Assembly: GCA_030684515.1 (NCBI GenBank)
Contig: JAUXVJ010000002.1
Span: 1 to 64,000 of the forward strand
Direction: 5' to 3'
Origin: Actinomycetota bacterium
GTDB taxonomy: Bacteria > Actinomycetota > Actinomycetes > S36-B12
DNA: 64,000 nucleotides
Both the position numbers and the translations under genes were made by a program. Shown here piece by piece: positions 16,584 to 24,665 of the stretch; the first letter of the stretch is position 1, and each line of letters starts with the position of its first letter. The notes under the pieces were generated by a model. That model ran no database searches. It was given only the letters and a program-made list of their open reading frames with translations, and was not told the origin of the DNA.

Positions 16584-17144
16584 CTATTGAGGCAGCCGCC
16601 AAGCGGTCGCGCGAGCCCATGCTTCAGCGCGTTCGGTCATAACTGAGATGAGCGGCCCCTTCGCATCGGCGTATGCGTTCATGTCCATCCAGTCTTGACG
16701 AGCGAGGTCTCGCTTGAGATCTCCGTAGGCGGCGCGGTCTGCGCTGTTGTGACGAAGCCAGTCTCGGAATAGCAGATGGCGGCGTTCCCAGTCACTGCCT
16801 GTGTTGCAGATATGTATTTGGACGTCAAGTTCGGGAGTGCGCACCATCCGGTGCCTGGGTTGACGCACCCGCAGCAGATAGCCGACAGCAATTAGGTCAG
16901 GCAGGTAGGAGTCTTCGTCCTCGGTATCAGGAACGCTCAATTGGATGTCGATGATGGGTTTTGCCGGCAATCCAGGAACGGCCGTGGAGCCGATGTGGTC
17001 GACACGCGTTGCTATCGGTCCTAGCGCCTCGTCGATGAGTCCTCGTTCGACGAGAAACTGTTCTGGCCACTGCGGGTTGTAGTCGACGACGACAATGTCG
17101 CGATGCTCCACGCCGCCGATGAGGTGCGAATCGTCCACGATCAA
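16584..17144 (-). CDS. GrpB/UPF0157 family nucleotidyltransferase-fold protein
   Basis: The 186-residue protein shows the GrpB family pattern: VVDYNPQWPEQFLVERGLID, then RVDHIGSTAVPGLPAKPIID, IDIQLSV and VQIHICNTGSDWERRHLLFR. The family has a nucleotidyltransferase-like fold; the IGSTAVPGLPAKPIIDI stretch holds the Gly-Ser and Asp positions. Biochemical function is unproven in most members. Its start overlaps the 5' area of the oppositely oriented gene at 17166 only in the upstream region. Confidence 0.85.
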   Translation of the reverse strand: MIVDDSHLIGGVEHRDIVVVDYNPQWPEQFLVERGLIDEALGPIATRVDHIGSTAVPGLPAKPIIDIQLSVPDTEDEDSYLPDLIAVGYLLRVRQPRHRMVRTPELDVQIHICNTGSDWERRHLLFRDWLRHNSADRAAYGDLKRDLARQDWMDMNAYADAKGPLISVMTERAEAWARATAWRLPQ

Positions 17145-17165
17145 GTGTGGCAGCAGCCAGTCGCT

Positions 17166-17636
17166 ATGTTCCCTTCTGTGGCCAGCGATGAAGCATGGAC
17201 AACCGACGAAGCTCTCGCGGAAGCCCGCACGGCCATAGCTGCGAAGATCCCGGGATACCGAACGCCCGCCGCGTACGCCTTGGCCCGTATGGATGGCTCA
17301 GAACTCGAATTCGGGCACATCAACAGAATTGGTGAAGTGCGTGGACTTCCCGCCGCTGCTCTAGCTCTGGAATGCGGGTACAGCGACGAGACGGGCGTTT
17401 ACCGAATGACTTGCAACCAGGTGGCCGCGGTCCTTGAATGCCTTGCACCTGCGGAGGCGGCAACTCATGTGCCCCACCCAAATATTTGGACGTGGAGTGA
17501 GCTACTTCTCCAGGCACAGCCTGACAGTTCGTTTCTAGCGTTCTTTCTAGCTGATGCCGAGGACATCGCGGCCACACATGACGAGGCTCAATTCCAAGCT
17601 TTCGTCCGAGCAATAGACAGGGCCACCACCTATTGA
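17166..17636 (+). CDS. Hypothetical protein (156 aa)
   Basis: I do not recognise this acidic, soluble protein. It has no membrane segment. Visible stretches are DEALAEARTAIAAKIPGYRT, YALARMDGSELEFGHIN and LPAAALALECGYSDETGVYR. The ATG at 17166 is preferred because an upstream ATG at 17103 would overlap the divergent GrpB-like coding region. There is no strong ribosome site. Codon pattern and length support a real gene, with moderate certainty. Confidence 0.55.
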   Translation: MFPSVASDEAWTTDEALAEARTAIAAKIPGYRTPAAYALARMDGSELEFGHINRIGEVRGLPAAALALECGYSDETGVYRMTCNQVAAVLECLAPAEAATHVPHPNIWTWSELLLQAQPDSSFLAFFLADAEDIAATHDEAQFQAFVRAIDRATTY

Positions 17637-17727
17637 TCCAAATTCCTCACGACGCAAGACGTGGGGTTCAGACTCGCCCTTACCCGAGTGGGCATCCCAA
17701 TCCCACCTTGTATCCATGTGAAACCAT

Positions 17728-18330
17728 TTGTTCGTGAACATTGACATCGTGGTATTCGATGGGGTGGACGAGGTCGATGCCATTGGGCCGTTCGAGGTGT
17801 TCTCGAATGCATCGTTCGCAGTTAAGGATTTGCAAACACGTCTTGTGACTCTGGGCGAACCAAGCGAGATCGTCGGATCAAGCGGCCTACGTTTTCAACC
17901 TCATGGTGTTTGGAGGCCTGGGGAAGCTGAAATCTTGGTGGTACCTGGAGGGGGTTGGGGCACCAAGTCGAGTGTGGGCATCTACGGAGAAGTGCAGCGA
18001 GGGCAATGGAATGAACCGCTCCTGGCGGCGCGCAAGACCACGAGTCTCATCGCTGGCGTTTGCACGGGCACATTGCTGCTGGCAGCTGCGGGCCTACTCG
18101 CTGGCAGGAGAGCAATAACACACAAGTCCGCTATCGAAGACCTGCGCAACTTCGGAGTAGAAATCGTCGAAGAAAAGGTCGTAGACGATGGCGATCTAGT
18201 GACTTGCGGTGGAGTAACCAGCGGATTCGATTTGGCCTATTGGATTGTTGAACGTGAGTTCGGGGAACGCCTGGCAAACGGAATAGCGGGAGCGATGGAA
18301 TACCAACGGACCAAACCAACGATCCAGTAA
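17728..18330 (+). CDS. DJ-1/PfpI family protein
   Basis: This is a class I glutamine-amidotransferase-like protein of the DJ-1/PfpI superfamily, similar to the N-terminal domain of AraC-type regulators and to isonitrile hydratase. It has FDGVDEVDAIGPFEVF at the N-terminus, VVPGGGWGT, and the nucleophile elbow IAGVCTGTLLLAAAGLL with Cys112, followed by TSGFDLAYWIVEREFG. No DNA-binding domain follows. The open frame begins with TTG 17728; GTG 17734 is an equally possible start, since neither has a clear ribosome site. The substrate is unknown. Confidence 0.88.
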   Translation: MFVNIDIVVFDGVDEVDAIGPFEVFSNASFAVKDLQTRLVTLGEPSEIVGSSGLRFQPHGVWRPGEAEILVVPGGGWGTKSSVGIYGEVQRGQWNEPLLAARKTTSLIAGVCTGTLLLAAAGLLAGRRAITHKSAIEDLRNFGVEIVEEKVVDDGDLVTCGGVTSGFDLAYWIVEREFGERLANGIAGAMEYQRTKPTIQ

Positions 18331-18439
18331 GACGAATCCATGCGGGCCTTAGCCGGCTTCAGTGTCGCGCGTTTGACTCCGATTCATCCGGGATCGCGAG
18401 CGAGATCACAGACACATACATACGTCAGGCCAGCAGGTA

Positions 18440-19651
18440 TTACGGCTTCGATGCGTTTCCTGTGCTGTAGATGGCGCGTGCCCGATACCGCAGGGGTGGT
18501 TCCTGGATTTCTTCGAGGTAGTGCGCGCCCCATCCGGCTACGCGGCCGATGGTGAAGGCGCAGGACATGGATTCTGCGGGCATGTCGGCGGCGAATGCTA
18601 GGGCTGCCAGGGCAAAGTCGATGTTGGGCGGAGGCTGCAGGCGGTGTTCGGCGGCGTCGAGGAGGGCAGTGATCAGCGCTCTCTTGCGCGTGCTCGCTAT
18701 TGGGTAGACGAATTCCAGGAGTGCGTCGGCGCGGGGGTCCCCGTCGACGTAGACGGAATGGCCAAATCCTGGGAGGACTCGAGTCGATGCCAGTACGTCT
18801 TGGACTACCTGGTCGACGCCTTCACTTTGTGCCCTGTGCATCATTCTGGTCACGATGGGGCTTGCTCCGCCATGCAGTGGCCCACCCATGGTGCCAAGAC
18901 CTGAGAGCAATGCGTCGTAAATGTTGGCGCGAGTTGAGGCGGCGATACGTACCGCCAAATTTGATGTGGCCAGTTCGTGATCAGCGATCAACACCAGCGC
19001 CGCATCGACCGCGCGTACAAGCGCGGTGGTTCGACGCTTCGTGCGAAAACCGTCAGTGAGGTTCCTGGCAATGCGGGATTGATGGACACCCGAGGATTTC
19101 GTATCCATTGGCTCGCGATTGGGCCCAGAGAGAATTGACATTGTTGCTATGAGCGTCCTGAGCCGCCGGGTGAGAAGTTCAGGATGGAGTTCGTTGCGTT
19201 GAGGATCTTGCGCGGCGGCCATGACCGTTGTCCAGCGCAGGATATCGAGACTGCCCAACCCGTTGGGGGGCTGTAGAGGAAGTGGGTCCCAGTTTCCGGC
19301 CTGGCTTTCCCACAGCAACTCGGCAACCTGTTCGAATGAGGATGTATGCGCGAGGTCTACTGCTGCGGTGCCGCGGTAGAAGGGTCCTTGGGGCCGGAGT
19401 TGCGTGATTGCCGTGGTGATTGTCGCGAAGCGCGTTTCTACTTGCTTGCCACCTCGTGCGCGTTTGGCTAGGGCTTCTACTTCCTCTGCTACGAATAATC
19501 GTCGCCTGCTGCTGGGCGAGGGATGGGATTGCAGTAGGCCGCGGCTGACGTATGCGTAGAGAGTGGCGAGTTTGACGCCGAGGCGTCGTGCAGCTTCTTC
19601 ACTCTCCAGCATCGTGCCTGTGACATTGACTTGATCAACATTTACAGCCAT
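18440..19651 (-). CDS. Citrate synthase-family protein with N-terminal helix-turn-helix
   Basis: Residues 14-60 form a MerR-like DNA-binding helix-turn-helix (EEAARRLGVKLATLYAYVSR, then RRRLFVAEEVEAL). The remainder is a short citrate or 2-methylcitrate synthase domain. The three catalytic residues are present: His near 260 (GGPLHGGAS), His near 298 (PGFGHSVY) and Asp near 345 (PNIDFALAALA). Such fusions occur in actinobacteria and other phyla and are not well studied; they may be transcription factors that sense acyl-CoA or oxaloacetate, or enzymes. I chose ATG 19651 over one six codons upstream. It is divergent from the DinB-like gene, 56 bases apart. Confidence 0.88.
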   Translation of the reverse strand: MAVNVDQVNVTGTMLESEEAARRLGVKLATLYAYVSRGLLQSHPSPSSRRRLFVAEEVEALAKRARGGKQVETRFATITTAITQLRPQGPFYRGTAAVDLAHTSSFEQVAELLWESQAGNWDPLPLQPPNGLGSLDILRWTTVMAAAQDPQRNELHPELLTRRLRTLIATMSILSGPNREPMDTKSSGVHQSRIARNLTDGFRTKRRTTALVRAVDAALVLIADHELATSNLAVRIAASTRANIYDALLSGLGTMGGPLHGGASPIVTRMMHRAQSEGVDQVVQDVLASTRVLPGFGHSVYVDGDPRADALLEFVYPIASTRKRALITALLDAAEHRLQPPPNIDFALAALAFAADMPAESMSCAFTIGRVAGWGAHYLEEIQEPPLRYRARAIYSTGNASKP

Positions 19652-19707
19652 GAGCCGATGTTGCCACACTCACGGGGACGAGTGAAGAACTAGTGAAAGG
19701 GAAGCCC

Positions 19708-20286
19708 GTGAATGGCGAACTTGTGGAGACTTACCGACTCGCATCTGCGAACTTCTGTGCGCTCGTAGCTGACGTCCCAGACGATCTTTGGGAAGCCCCC
19801 GGCCTGGGCTCGTGGACTGTTCGCGAACTCGTCGGACATACGAATCGGGCGTACACCACGATCGAGGACTACCTGCTCCATCCGCAAGATCCAGAACCCC
19901 CAGGCAGTAGCTACTTCTCGGACGGGGCAATCGCGCAGCGGGGGAGGCAAGCGGTGTTGGCGTTGGGCGATGACCCTGCAGTCTCGGTCGCGGCAACAGC
20001 TGAACGGGTCCTGGGGCTGATTGAGGCAAGCTCGCCGGAATCCGCGCTGGGCAGCCCGATTGGAACGATGACTCTGGCGGACTACTTACCTTCACGAATC
20101 GCCGAGTTGGTCATCCATGGCATGGATCTTGCGCAAGCCATCAGCGTCGAACGTCCAATACCGGAGTCCTGCATGCGGCAAACATTGGCCTTCGTTGCTC
20201 AGCGGGCAGCCAAGAAGGACAGCCAGTTAGTACTGCGTGCGCTCATTGGGCGTGGGCAACTGCCCGCCGGCTACTCGGTGTATTAG
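19708..20286 (+). CDS. DinB / mycothiol maleylpyruvate isomerase-like protein
   Basis: The 192-residue protein has the four-helix DinB pattern of the actinobacterial TIGR03083/MDMPI group: SANFCALVADVPDDLWEAPG, then SWTVRELVGHTNRAY with a metal-ligand His, and PSRIAELVIHGMDLAQAI with a second. Members are thiol-S-transferases using mycothiol or have unknown roles, and they are a marker of actinobacteria. AAGGGAAG precedes the GTG at 19708; an in-frame GTG at 19693 is possible. The next gene begins nine bases after the stop, so the two are likely one operon. Confidence 0.82.
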   Translation: MNGELVETYRLASANFCALVADVPDDLWEAPGLGSWTVRELVGHTNRAYTTIEDYLLHPQDPEPPGSSYFSDGAIAQRGRQAVLALGDDPAVSVAATAERVLGLIEASSPESALGSPIGTMTLADYLPSRIAELVIHGMDLAQAISVERPIPESCMRQTLAFVAQRAAKKDSQLVLRALIGRGQLPAGYSVY

Positions 20287-20294
20287 GAGAGTTC

Positions 20295-21338
20295 ATGGCG
20301 ACTGTCGAAAACTTGCAAGCAGCGGCAACCCTGCAGTCCCGACTCTGCGCGGAGAACGGTTCTCCTACCTGGGCGGCGGTCATTGACGAACTCAATGCGC
20401 GGCTTGAGGATGCTGACCAACCTGCAGTGCGACTACTCCTACGGGATGATCAGGATCCAATCGGATCTGCAGTCCTTTTGCGACTTCTCGGGGCAGTTCA
20501 CCGAATCTTGCTCAACGGTCAACGCCATGAACTCGCCGAATACCTCCCGACACTTGGCGGCAGCGTTGATCCGCCGCGGGCAGTTGAAGCGTTCCTGCTT
20601 TTTGTCGCAGAGCACCAGGAAACGCTGCAGGTACAAATGCAGTTCTCTGTCCAAACTAACGAGGTTGGTCGATCGGCAATTCTGTCGGCCGGACTGCGCT
20701 GGCTGGCGAGTCAGGTCGACCTGCCGATGACTTTGCTGGAAGTGGGCGCAAGCGCGGGACTCAACTTGCACTTGGACCAGTACCGCGTCCATATGGGCGA
20801 TCAAGTCTGGGGATCCGAAGCGTCACTCGTGGACCTCAAGGACAACCTGCAATCAGGCAGACCAGAAGGCAAAGAGTTCAGAATCCTCGACCGCGCGGGC
20901 TGCGACCTGGCCCCCATCGACGCATCCAGTACAGAGGGTCAACTTCGGCTGCGCTCGTTCATTTGGCCCGAAGACACCACGCGCATGAACCGCCTAGATG
21001 CAGCACTTGCCATGTTCGAACCAGTGACCATCGAAGCCTGCCCCGCACCTGCCTGGGTGCGAACCCAACTAAGCACGAGCCACATAGGGCGGAACACAGT
21101 CGTTATGCATTCAATCGTCATGCCCTACCTCACCACTGCGGAGAAGCAGGACTTCGGCGATGCCATCGCCCAGGCCGGCGCATGCTCGACGGAGCATGCG
21201 CCTATCGCATGGTTGCGGATGGAGCCAACTGGCACCTATAGCCAGGTGTCCCTCGAGGTGGACATCTGGCCAGGAGGGAGACGAGAGGTACTAGCGACCT
21301 GCACACCGCACGGTGCGAACATCAACTGGCACCTTTAG
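20295..21338 (+). CDS. DUF2332 family protein
   Basis: The 347-residue protein matches DUF2332. It has a helical N-terminal part (VRLLLRDDQDPIGSAVLLRL), then TNEVGRSAILSAGLRWLA, a methyltransferase-like glycine motif in LLEVGASAGLNLHLDQYR, and later VVMHSIVMPYLT and WLRMEPTG. The LLEVGASAGLN segment resembles a SAM-binding motif I, but function is not established in the family. GGAGAG precedes ATG 20295. It is probably cotranscribed with the DinB-like gene. Confidence 0.82.
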   Translation: MATVENLQAAATLQSRLCAENGSPTWAAVIDELNARLEDADQPAVRLLLRDDQDPIGSAVLLRLLGAVHRILLNGQRHELAEYLPTLGGSVDPPRAVEAFLLFVAEHQETLQVQMQFSVQTNEVGRSAILSAGLRWLASQVDLPMTLLEVGASAGLNLHLDQYRVHMGDQVWGSEASLVDLKDNLQSGRPEGKEFRILDRAGCDLAPIDASSTEGQLRLRSFIWPEDTTRMNRLDAALAMFEPVTIEACPAPAWVRTQLSTSHIGRNTVVMHSIVMPYLTTAEKQDFGDAIAQAGACSTEHAPIAWLRMEPTGTYSQVSLEVDIWPGGRREVLATCTPHGANINWHL

Positions 21339-21552
21339 CGAGCTGAGGAACTTGCTGATTGAATCATGAGGGTGGGAATGGCCTAGTCCCCTGCGCCGCG
21401 TGGTGGTTGCGCACTCTTTGCCGCATTTGTACGAGGAGACGTTGGCACTTATTTCTGATCAAGGTCTCTGTTTCGAGCCGAAGTGCCGCCGCGCACGCTG
21501 CACACGGTGTCGAACTGGCAGTCGGCAGCGCTCGATCCAGCAGACTGACGGG

Positions 21553-22371
21553 GTGCCGTCTCCTCTTGCCATCGACGTCGATGCTGTGACGTGCCTCTTG
21601 CAGGACGCAGCCTCCATGGCTATCACCCCGCGCTTTCGAATGCTGGAACAGGGCGACGTGCGGGACAAGGGCATCGACGATGTAGTAACCGTGGCCGATC
21701 TGGAAGCGGAAACCCTGATCACATCTGCGCTTGCCGCGATGACGCCTTCTGTACCGGTTGTCGGTGAAGAGGCCACAGCCCAGCGGCCCGAACTCGCGTT
21801 GTTGCCAAACGACGGGACCTACTGGCTGCTGGATCCGTTGGACGGCACTGCCAACTTCGTTGCGGGTAGCGCTGACTTCGGAGTGATGCTCGCGCTTGTG
21901 CACGCAGGGGATGTCGTCGCCAGTTGGATCTGGCAACCGATCCACGAAGTGCTTCTGGTAGCCGAACGAGGCGCTGGGGCATTCAAGAATGGCGAGCGCA
22001 TCTCGATGGCGATCCATGACCGCGAGCGGTCTGCCAGCGAACTCGCGGGCTGGGTATGGACTCGATTCTTGCCAGCTGAAGTCTTGTCCACGGTTGAAGC
22101 CAGTGGCCCGAAGTTCGCCTCGCTCGGACCTGGCCCTGCTGCAGCGGCGGTCGCATATGAGCAACTGCTGCTCGGCGAGTCTGACTTCTGTCTGTATTGG
22201 AAGACCGAACCGTGGGATCACGCCCCCGGCGCCCTGCTCGTCCGCGAGTATGGAGGTGCAGCTCGTCGTCCTGATGGAACCGACTACCGACCAGGTATTC
22301 AGTCAAGTGGCCTACTGCTGACCAGATCATCAACTGACTGGCCGACAGTTCGAGCGCCACTGCTGCGATGA
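21553..22371 (+). CDS. Inositol monophosphatase-family phosphatase
   Basis: The lithium-sensitive phosphatase signature is clear: VVTVADLEAE, VVGEEATA (metal-binding Glu), LLDPLDGTANFVAGSADFGV (metal-binding Asp pair) and the C-terminal EPWDHAPGALLVREYGG. Members remove phosphate from inositol phosphate, fructose-1,6-bisphosphate, histidinol phosphate or PAP; the target here is not clear. I start at the GTG at 21553 since the family N-terminus needs the residues before the first Met. The open frame continues upstream without similarity. A possible tiny gene and the trpS leader follow. Confidence 0.88.
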   Translation: MPSPLAIDVDAVTCLLQDAASMAITPRFRMLEQGDVRDKGIDDVVTVADLEAETLITSALAAMTPSVPVVGEEATAQRPELALLPNDGTYWLLDPLDGTANFVAGSADFGVMLALVHAGDVVASWIWQPIHEVLLVAERGAGAFKNGERISMAIHDRERSASELAGWVWTRFLPAEVLSTVEASGPKFASLGPGPAAAAVAYEQLLLGESDFCLYWKTEPWDHAPGALLVREYGGAARRPDGTDYRPGIQSSGLLLTRSSTDWPTVRAPLLR

Positions 22372-22397
22372 ATGACGCTAAAGGAAGGCCCAAGCCA

Positions 22398-22517
22398 ATG
22401 AATGAACCGCAACAGATCTTGAGCGGCATGCAAGAAGCCTTGGGTCTAGCAAAGCTCTCGACGGCTCCCATCTCATCCCCCTGTTTGTCTCCCGAGCGAG
22501 GTAGCATCTGCTCATGA
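22398..22517 (+). CDS. Possible 39-aa peptide upstream of the trpS leader
   Basis: A short reading frame starts at ATG 22398, ten bases after an unusually good ribosome site, AAGGAAGG (22381-22388), and encodes a short helical segment (QQILSGMQEALGLAKL). Its stop overlaps the ATG of the Trp leader peptide (ATGA at 22514-22517), so it could couple leader translation. It may alternatively be chance or a decayed gene end. No homologue is recognised. Confidence 0.35.
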   Translation: MNEPQQILSGMQEALGLAKLSTAPISSPCLSPERGSICS

Positions 22518-22552
22518 ACTTCAACCGTTCCGCTTGGTGGTGGCTGCGATAG
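22514..22552 (+). CDS. trpL: Trp leader peptide of the trpS attenuator
   Basis: A 12-codon frame encodes MNFNRSAWWWLR and stop, with three successive TGG codons at 22535-22543. GAGG lies 12 bases upstream. Three Trp codons in so short a peptide are very unlikely by chance. The stop codon lies within the first hairpin of the attenuator, as in classical amino-acid leader peptides. Low charged tRNA-Trp would stall the ribosome at the TGG run and favour trpS expression. Confidence 0.85.
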   Translation: MNFNRSAWWWLR

Positions 22553-22594
22553 CAGCCAGTTGAAGCATGTTCACGGGCTGCACGGCAGCTCGTG
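22541..22594 (+). promoter_or_regulatory. Ribosome-mediated transcription attenuator of trpS
   Basis: Four segments are mutually complementary. Segment 1 (GGCTGC, 22542-22547) directly follows or overlaps the Trp codons and pairs with segment 2 (GCAGCC, 22552-22557). Segment 2 also pairs with segment 3 (GGCTGC, 22576-22581). Segment 3 lies in the left arm of a perfect ten-pair hairpin, 22572-22581 with 22585-22594 (one G-T), loop ACG. A ribosome stalled on Trp codons would cover segment 1, let 2:3 form and prevent the 3:4 terminator. No T run follows the terminator. Confidence 0.82.
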
Positions 22595-22618
22595 AATCGT
22601 CCCGAGAACTCCGTGTAG

Positions 22619-22636
22619 CTCCCAATTGATAGGGAG
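22619..22636 (+). promoter_or_regulatory. Hairpin masking the trpS ribosome binding site
   Basis: CTCCC at 22619-22623 is complementary to GGGAG at 22632-22636, which is the ribosome site of trpS seven bases before its ATG. The five-pair stem could reduce initiation, adding a translational layer to the upstream attenuator. Confidence 0.45.
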
Positions 22637-22642
22637 TCACGA

Positions 22643-23683
22643 ATGGAATCCTTCACCACAACCGCGCAGCGCTCAGTTGCGGTCGCGGCTGCTGCGACAC
22701 AACATCCGGAACGCTTTCGAGTACTCACGGGTGAGCGCCCAACTGGGCCGCTGCACCTGGGGCACTACTTCGGCAGCATCCGAGAACGGCTGCGACTACA
22801 GCAGCTCGGAGTCGAAACCTTCCTCGTGCTTGCTGACTACCAAGTCATCACGGACCGAGACACAACTGCTGACGTCCGGGAAAATGTTTACGGTGCGGTG
22901 CTCGACTATCTCGCAGCTGGCATGGAACTGGATCAGACGACGATCTTCACACACTCATCGGTGCCGGCGTTGAACCAATTGATGCTGCCGTTCCTCAGTC
23001 TGGTCACTGAAGCGGAGTTACATCGCAATCCCACGGTGAAAGTAGAACTTGCCGCGTCCGGGCGTGCGCTAAGTGGCCTGCTACTGACTTATCCAGTGCA
23101 CCAGGCAGCCGACATCTTGTTCTGCAAGGGCAACCTGGTTCCAGTGGGCAAAGACAATCTTCCCCACGTGGAGATGACGCGGGTGATCGCCCGACGATTC
23201 AACGCACGATACGGCCAGGTCTTTCCGGTCCCGGATGCTCTGATCACCTCATCGCCGGAGGTGCCAGGGCTTGATGGACGCAAGATGTCAAAGAGCTACG
23301 GCAACACGATTGCCCTTTCCATGACGGCAGATGAAACGGTTGCGGTAATTCGTCAGACTCGAACGGATCAAGAACGGCGAATCACGTTCGATCCCGAACG
23401 AAGGCCCGGAGTTTCGGCGCTGTTGTCAACCGCGGGATTATGTCTGGGACTTGAGCCGACGCAGGTCGCTGACGACGTCGGAGATGGAGGAAGTAGCGAA
23501 CTGAAGAATGTGGCCGCGATGGCCGTCAACGAATTTCTGGCTCCATTGCGTGCACGGCGACGGCAGTTGGCAGCGCACGAAGGACTCGTGCGTGAAGTCC
23601 TCCAGCGAGGGAACGAAGTCGCGAACCGCGTGGCAGAAAGCACCCTGACAGAAGTCCGTGAAGCTATGCGAACCGTCTACTAG
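22643..23683 (+). CDS. trpS: Auxiliary tryptophanyl-tRNA synthetase (TrpRS II type)
   Basis: The enzyme charges tRNA-Trp with tryptophan. The 346-residue class I synthetase has HLGH at 38-41 within TGERPTGPLHLGHYFGS and KMSKS near residue 215, as well as LADYQVITDRD and LLTYPVHQAADILF. The N-terminal signature resembles the auxiliary TrpRS group (Deinococcus TrpRS II, Streptomyces TrpRS1) rather than the housekeeping SGxQPSG form. Auxiliary forms can resist indolmycin-like inhibitors, and in Streptomyces coelicolor one is regulated by ribosome-mediated attenuation, as the leader here suggests. A methyltransferase-like gene follows after 16 bases. Resistance itself is inferred. Confidence 0.93.
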   Translation: MESFTTTAQRSVAVAAAATQHPERFRVLTGERPTGPLHLGHYFGSIRERLRLQQLGVETFLVLADYQVITDRDTTADVRENVYGAVLDYLAAGMELDQTTIFTHSSVPALNQLMLPFLSLVTEAELHRNPTVKVELAASGRALSGLLLTYPVHQAADILFCKGNLVPVGKDNLPHVEMTRVIARRFNARYGQVFPVPDALITSSPEVPGLDGRKMSKSYGNTIALSMTADETVAVIRQTRTDQERRITFDPERRPGVSALLSTAGLCLGLEPTQVADDVGDGGSSELKNVAAMAVNEFLAPLRARRRQLAAHEGLVREVLQRGNEVANRVAESTLTEVREAMRTVY

Positions 23684-23699
23684 GACGAAGGGACCCCAA

Positions 23700-24398
23700 A
23701 TGAATACATCTCGCGATGATTCGAACAAGAGCGACGACATTCTGGTGAGTTCAAGATCGTTCGCAGAATACGTCGCATTCTTCGACCTAGACGCGCAGGC
23801 ACTCCCTGACCGCATTCTGGACTGCTCTTCCGGTGCTTCGAGTTTCGTGGCCGAAGCGCATGCACGTGGTGTCGATGCCGTTGCCGTGGATCCGGTCTAT
23901 GCCCTCTCGCCAGAATCACTTGACGCTCGTGCCAACGCAGGAGTACCCAGCGGTAACTCGATGATCGATGCCAACTCCGATCGGTTCGTTTTCGACTGGT
24001 ATCAAACCCCGCAACGACGTGCCGAGATGCGCCGAGCGGCCCTAGTCACGTTTCGGGAGCACCACCACAACTATCCCGAACAGTACGTTGCCGCATCCCT
24101 TCCTGAACTGCCCTTCGCACATAGAGCGTTCGATCTTGCGTTGTGCTCGCACCTGTTGTTCACGTGGGCCACGCAGTTGGACGAGCAGTGGCACTTCGCC
24201 GCTCTCGTCGAACTGTGTCGGATAGCCGAAGAAGTCCGCGTCTTCCCGCTTGTGCTCCAAGGAATCGGAGAATCAGTGGAGTTCCTACCGAGCCTGCGAA
24301 CCCGACTGCACAACGAGCGCGACATCACAAGCGATGTCGTTTCCGTCCCCTACGAATTCCAAGTGGGCGCCCGTTACATGCTGAAGTTGCGTGGGTAA
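23700..24398 (+). CDS. Class I SAM-dependent methyltransferase-like protein
   Basis: The 232-residue protein starts at ATG 23700 after GAAGGGA. Motif I is recognisable in ILDCSSGASSFVAEAHARGV, followed by the acidic ribose-binding position in VAVDPVYALS. A motif IV-like stretch FDLALCSHLLFTW and a post-motif region with YEFQVGARYMLKL complete the fold. The substrate is unknown. It is 16 bases downstream of trpS and should share the attenuator, so its expression probably also responds to tryptophan starvation or TrpRS inhibition. Confidence 0.78.
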   Translation: MNTSRDDSNKSDDILVSSRSFAEYVAFFDLDAQALPDRILDCSSGASSFVAEAHARGVDAVAVDPVYALSPESLDARANAGVPSGNSMIDANSDRFVFDWYQTPQRRAEMRRAALVTFREHHHNYPEQYVAASLPELPFAHRAFDLALCSHLLFTWATQLDEQWHFAALVELCRIAEEVRVFPLVLQGIGESVEFLPSLRTRLHNERDITSDVVSVPYEFQVGARYMLKLRG

Positions 24399-24665
24399 CG
24401 CCCCAGTTTCCCCGGAGCGTCGATTGCGGCCGCCCGATGGCGCTGCACCGAGCAGGTGACCGCTATATCGCACGCGCATCCGATCATCAGAAAGCATCCA
24501 CGGTCGCTAGCACGACAAGGGTTTCCTGGCCAGGCTGACCAGCTCAAAAGGATAGGTTTAAGACCCGACAATTGCCCTCAGCCACTGCGGTAGGCCGCTG
24601 CCGAGGTTCACCACGATGACGTCTTTGGTGGATCACCAACGTAATGCTTCATTCGCTTTGGCATG

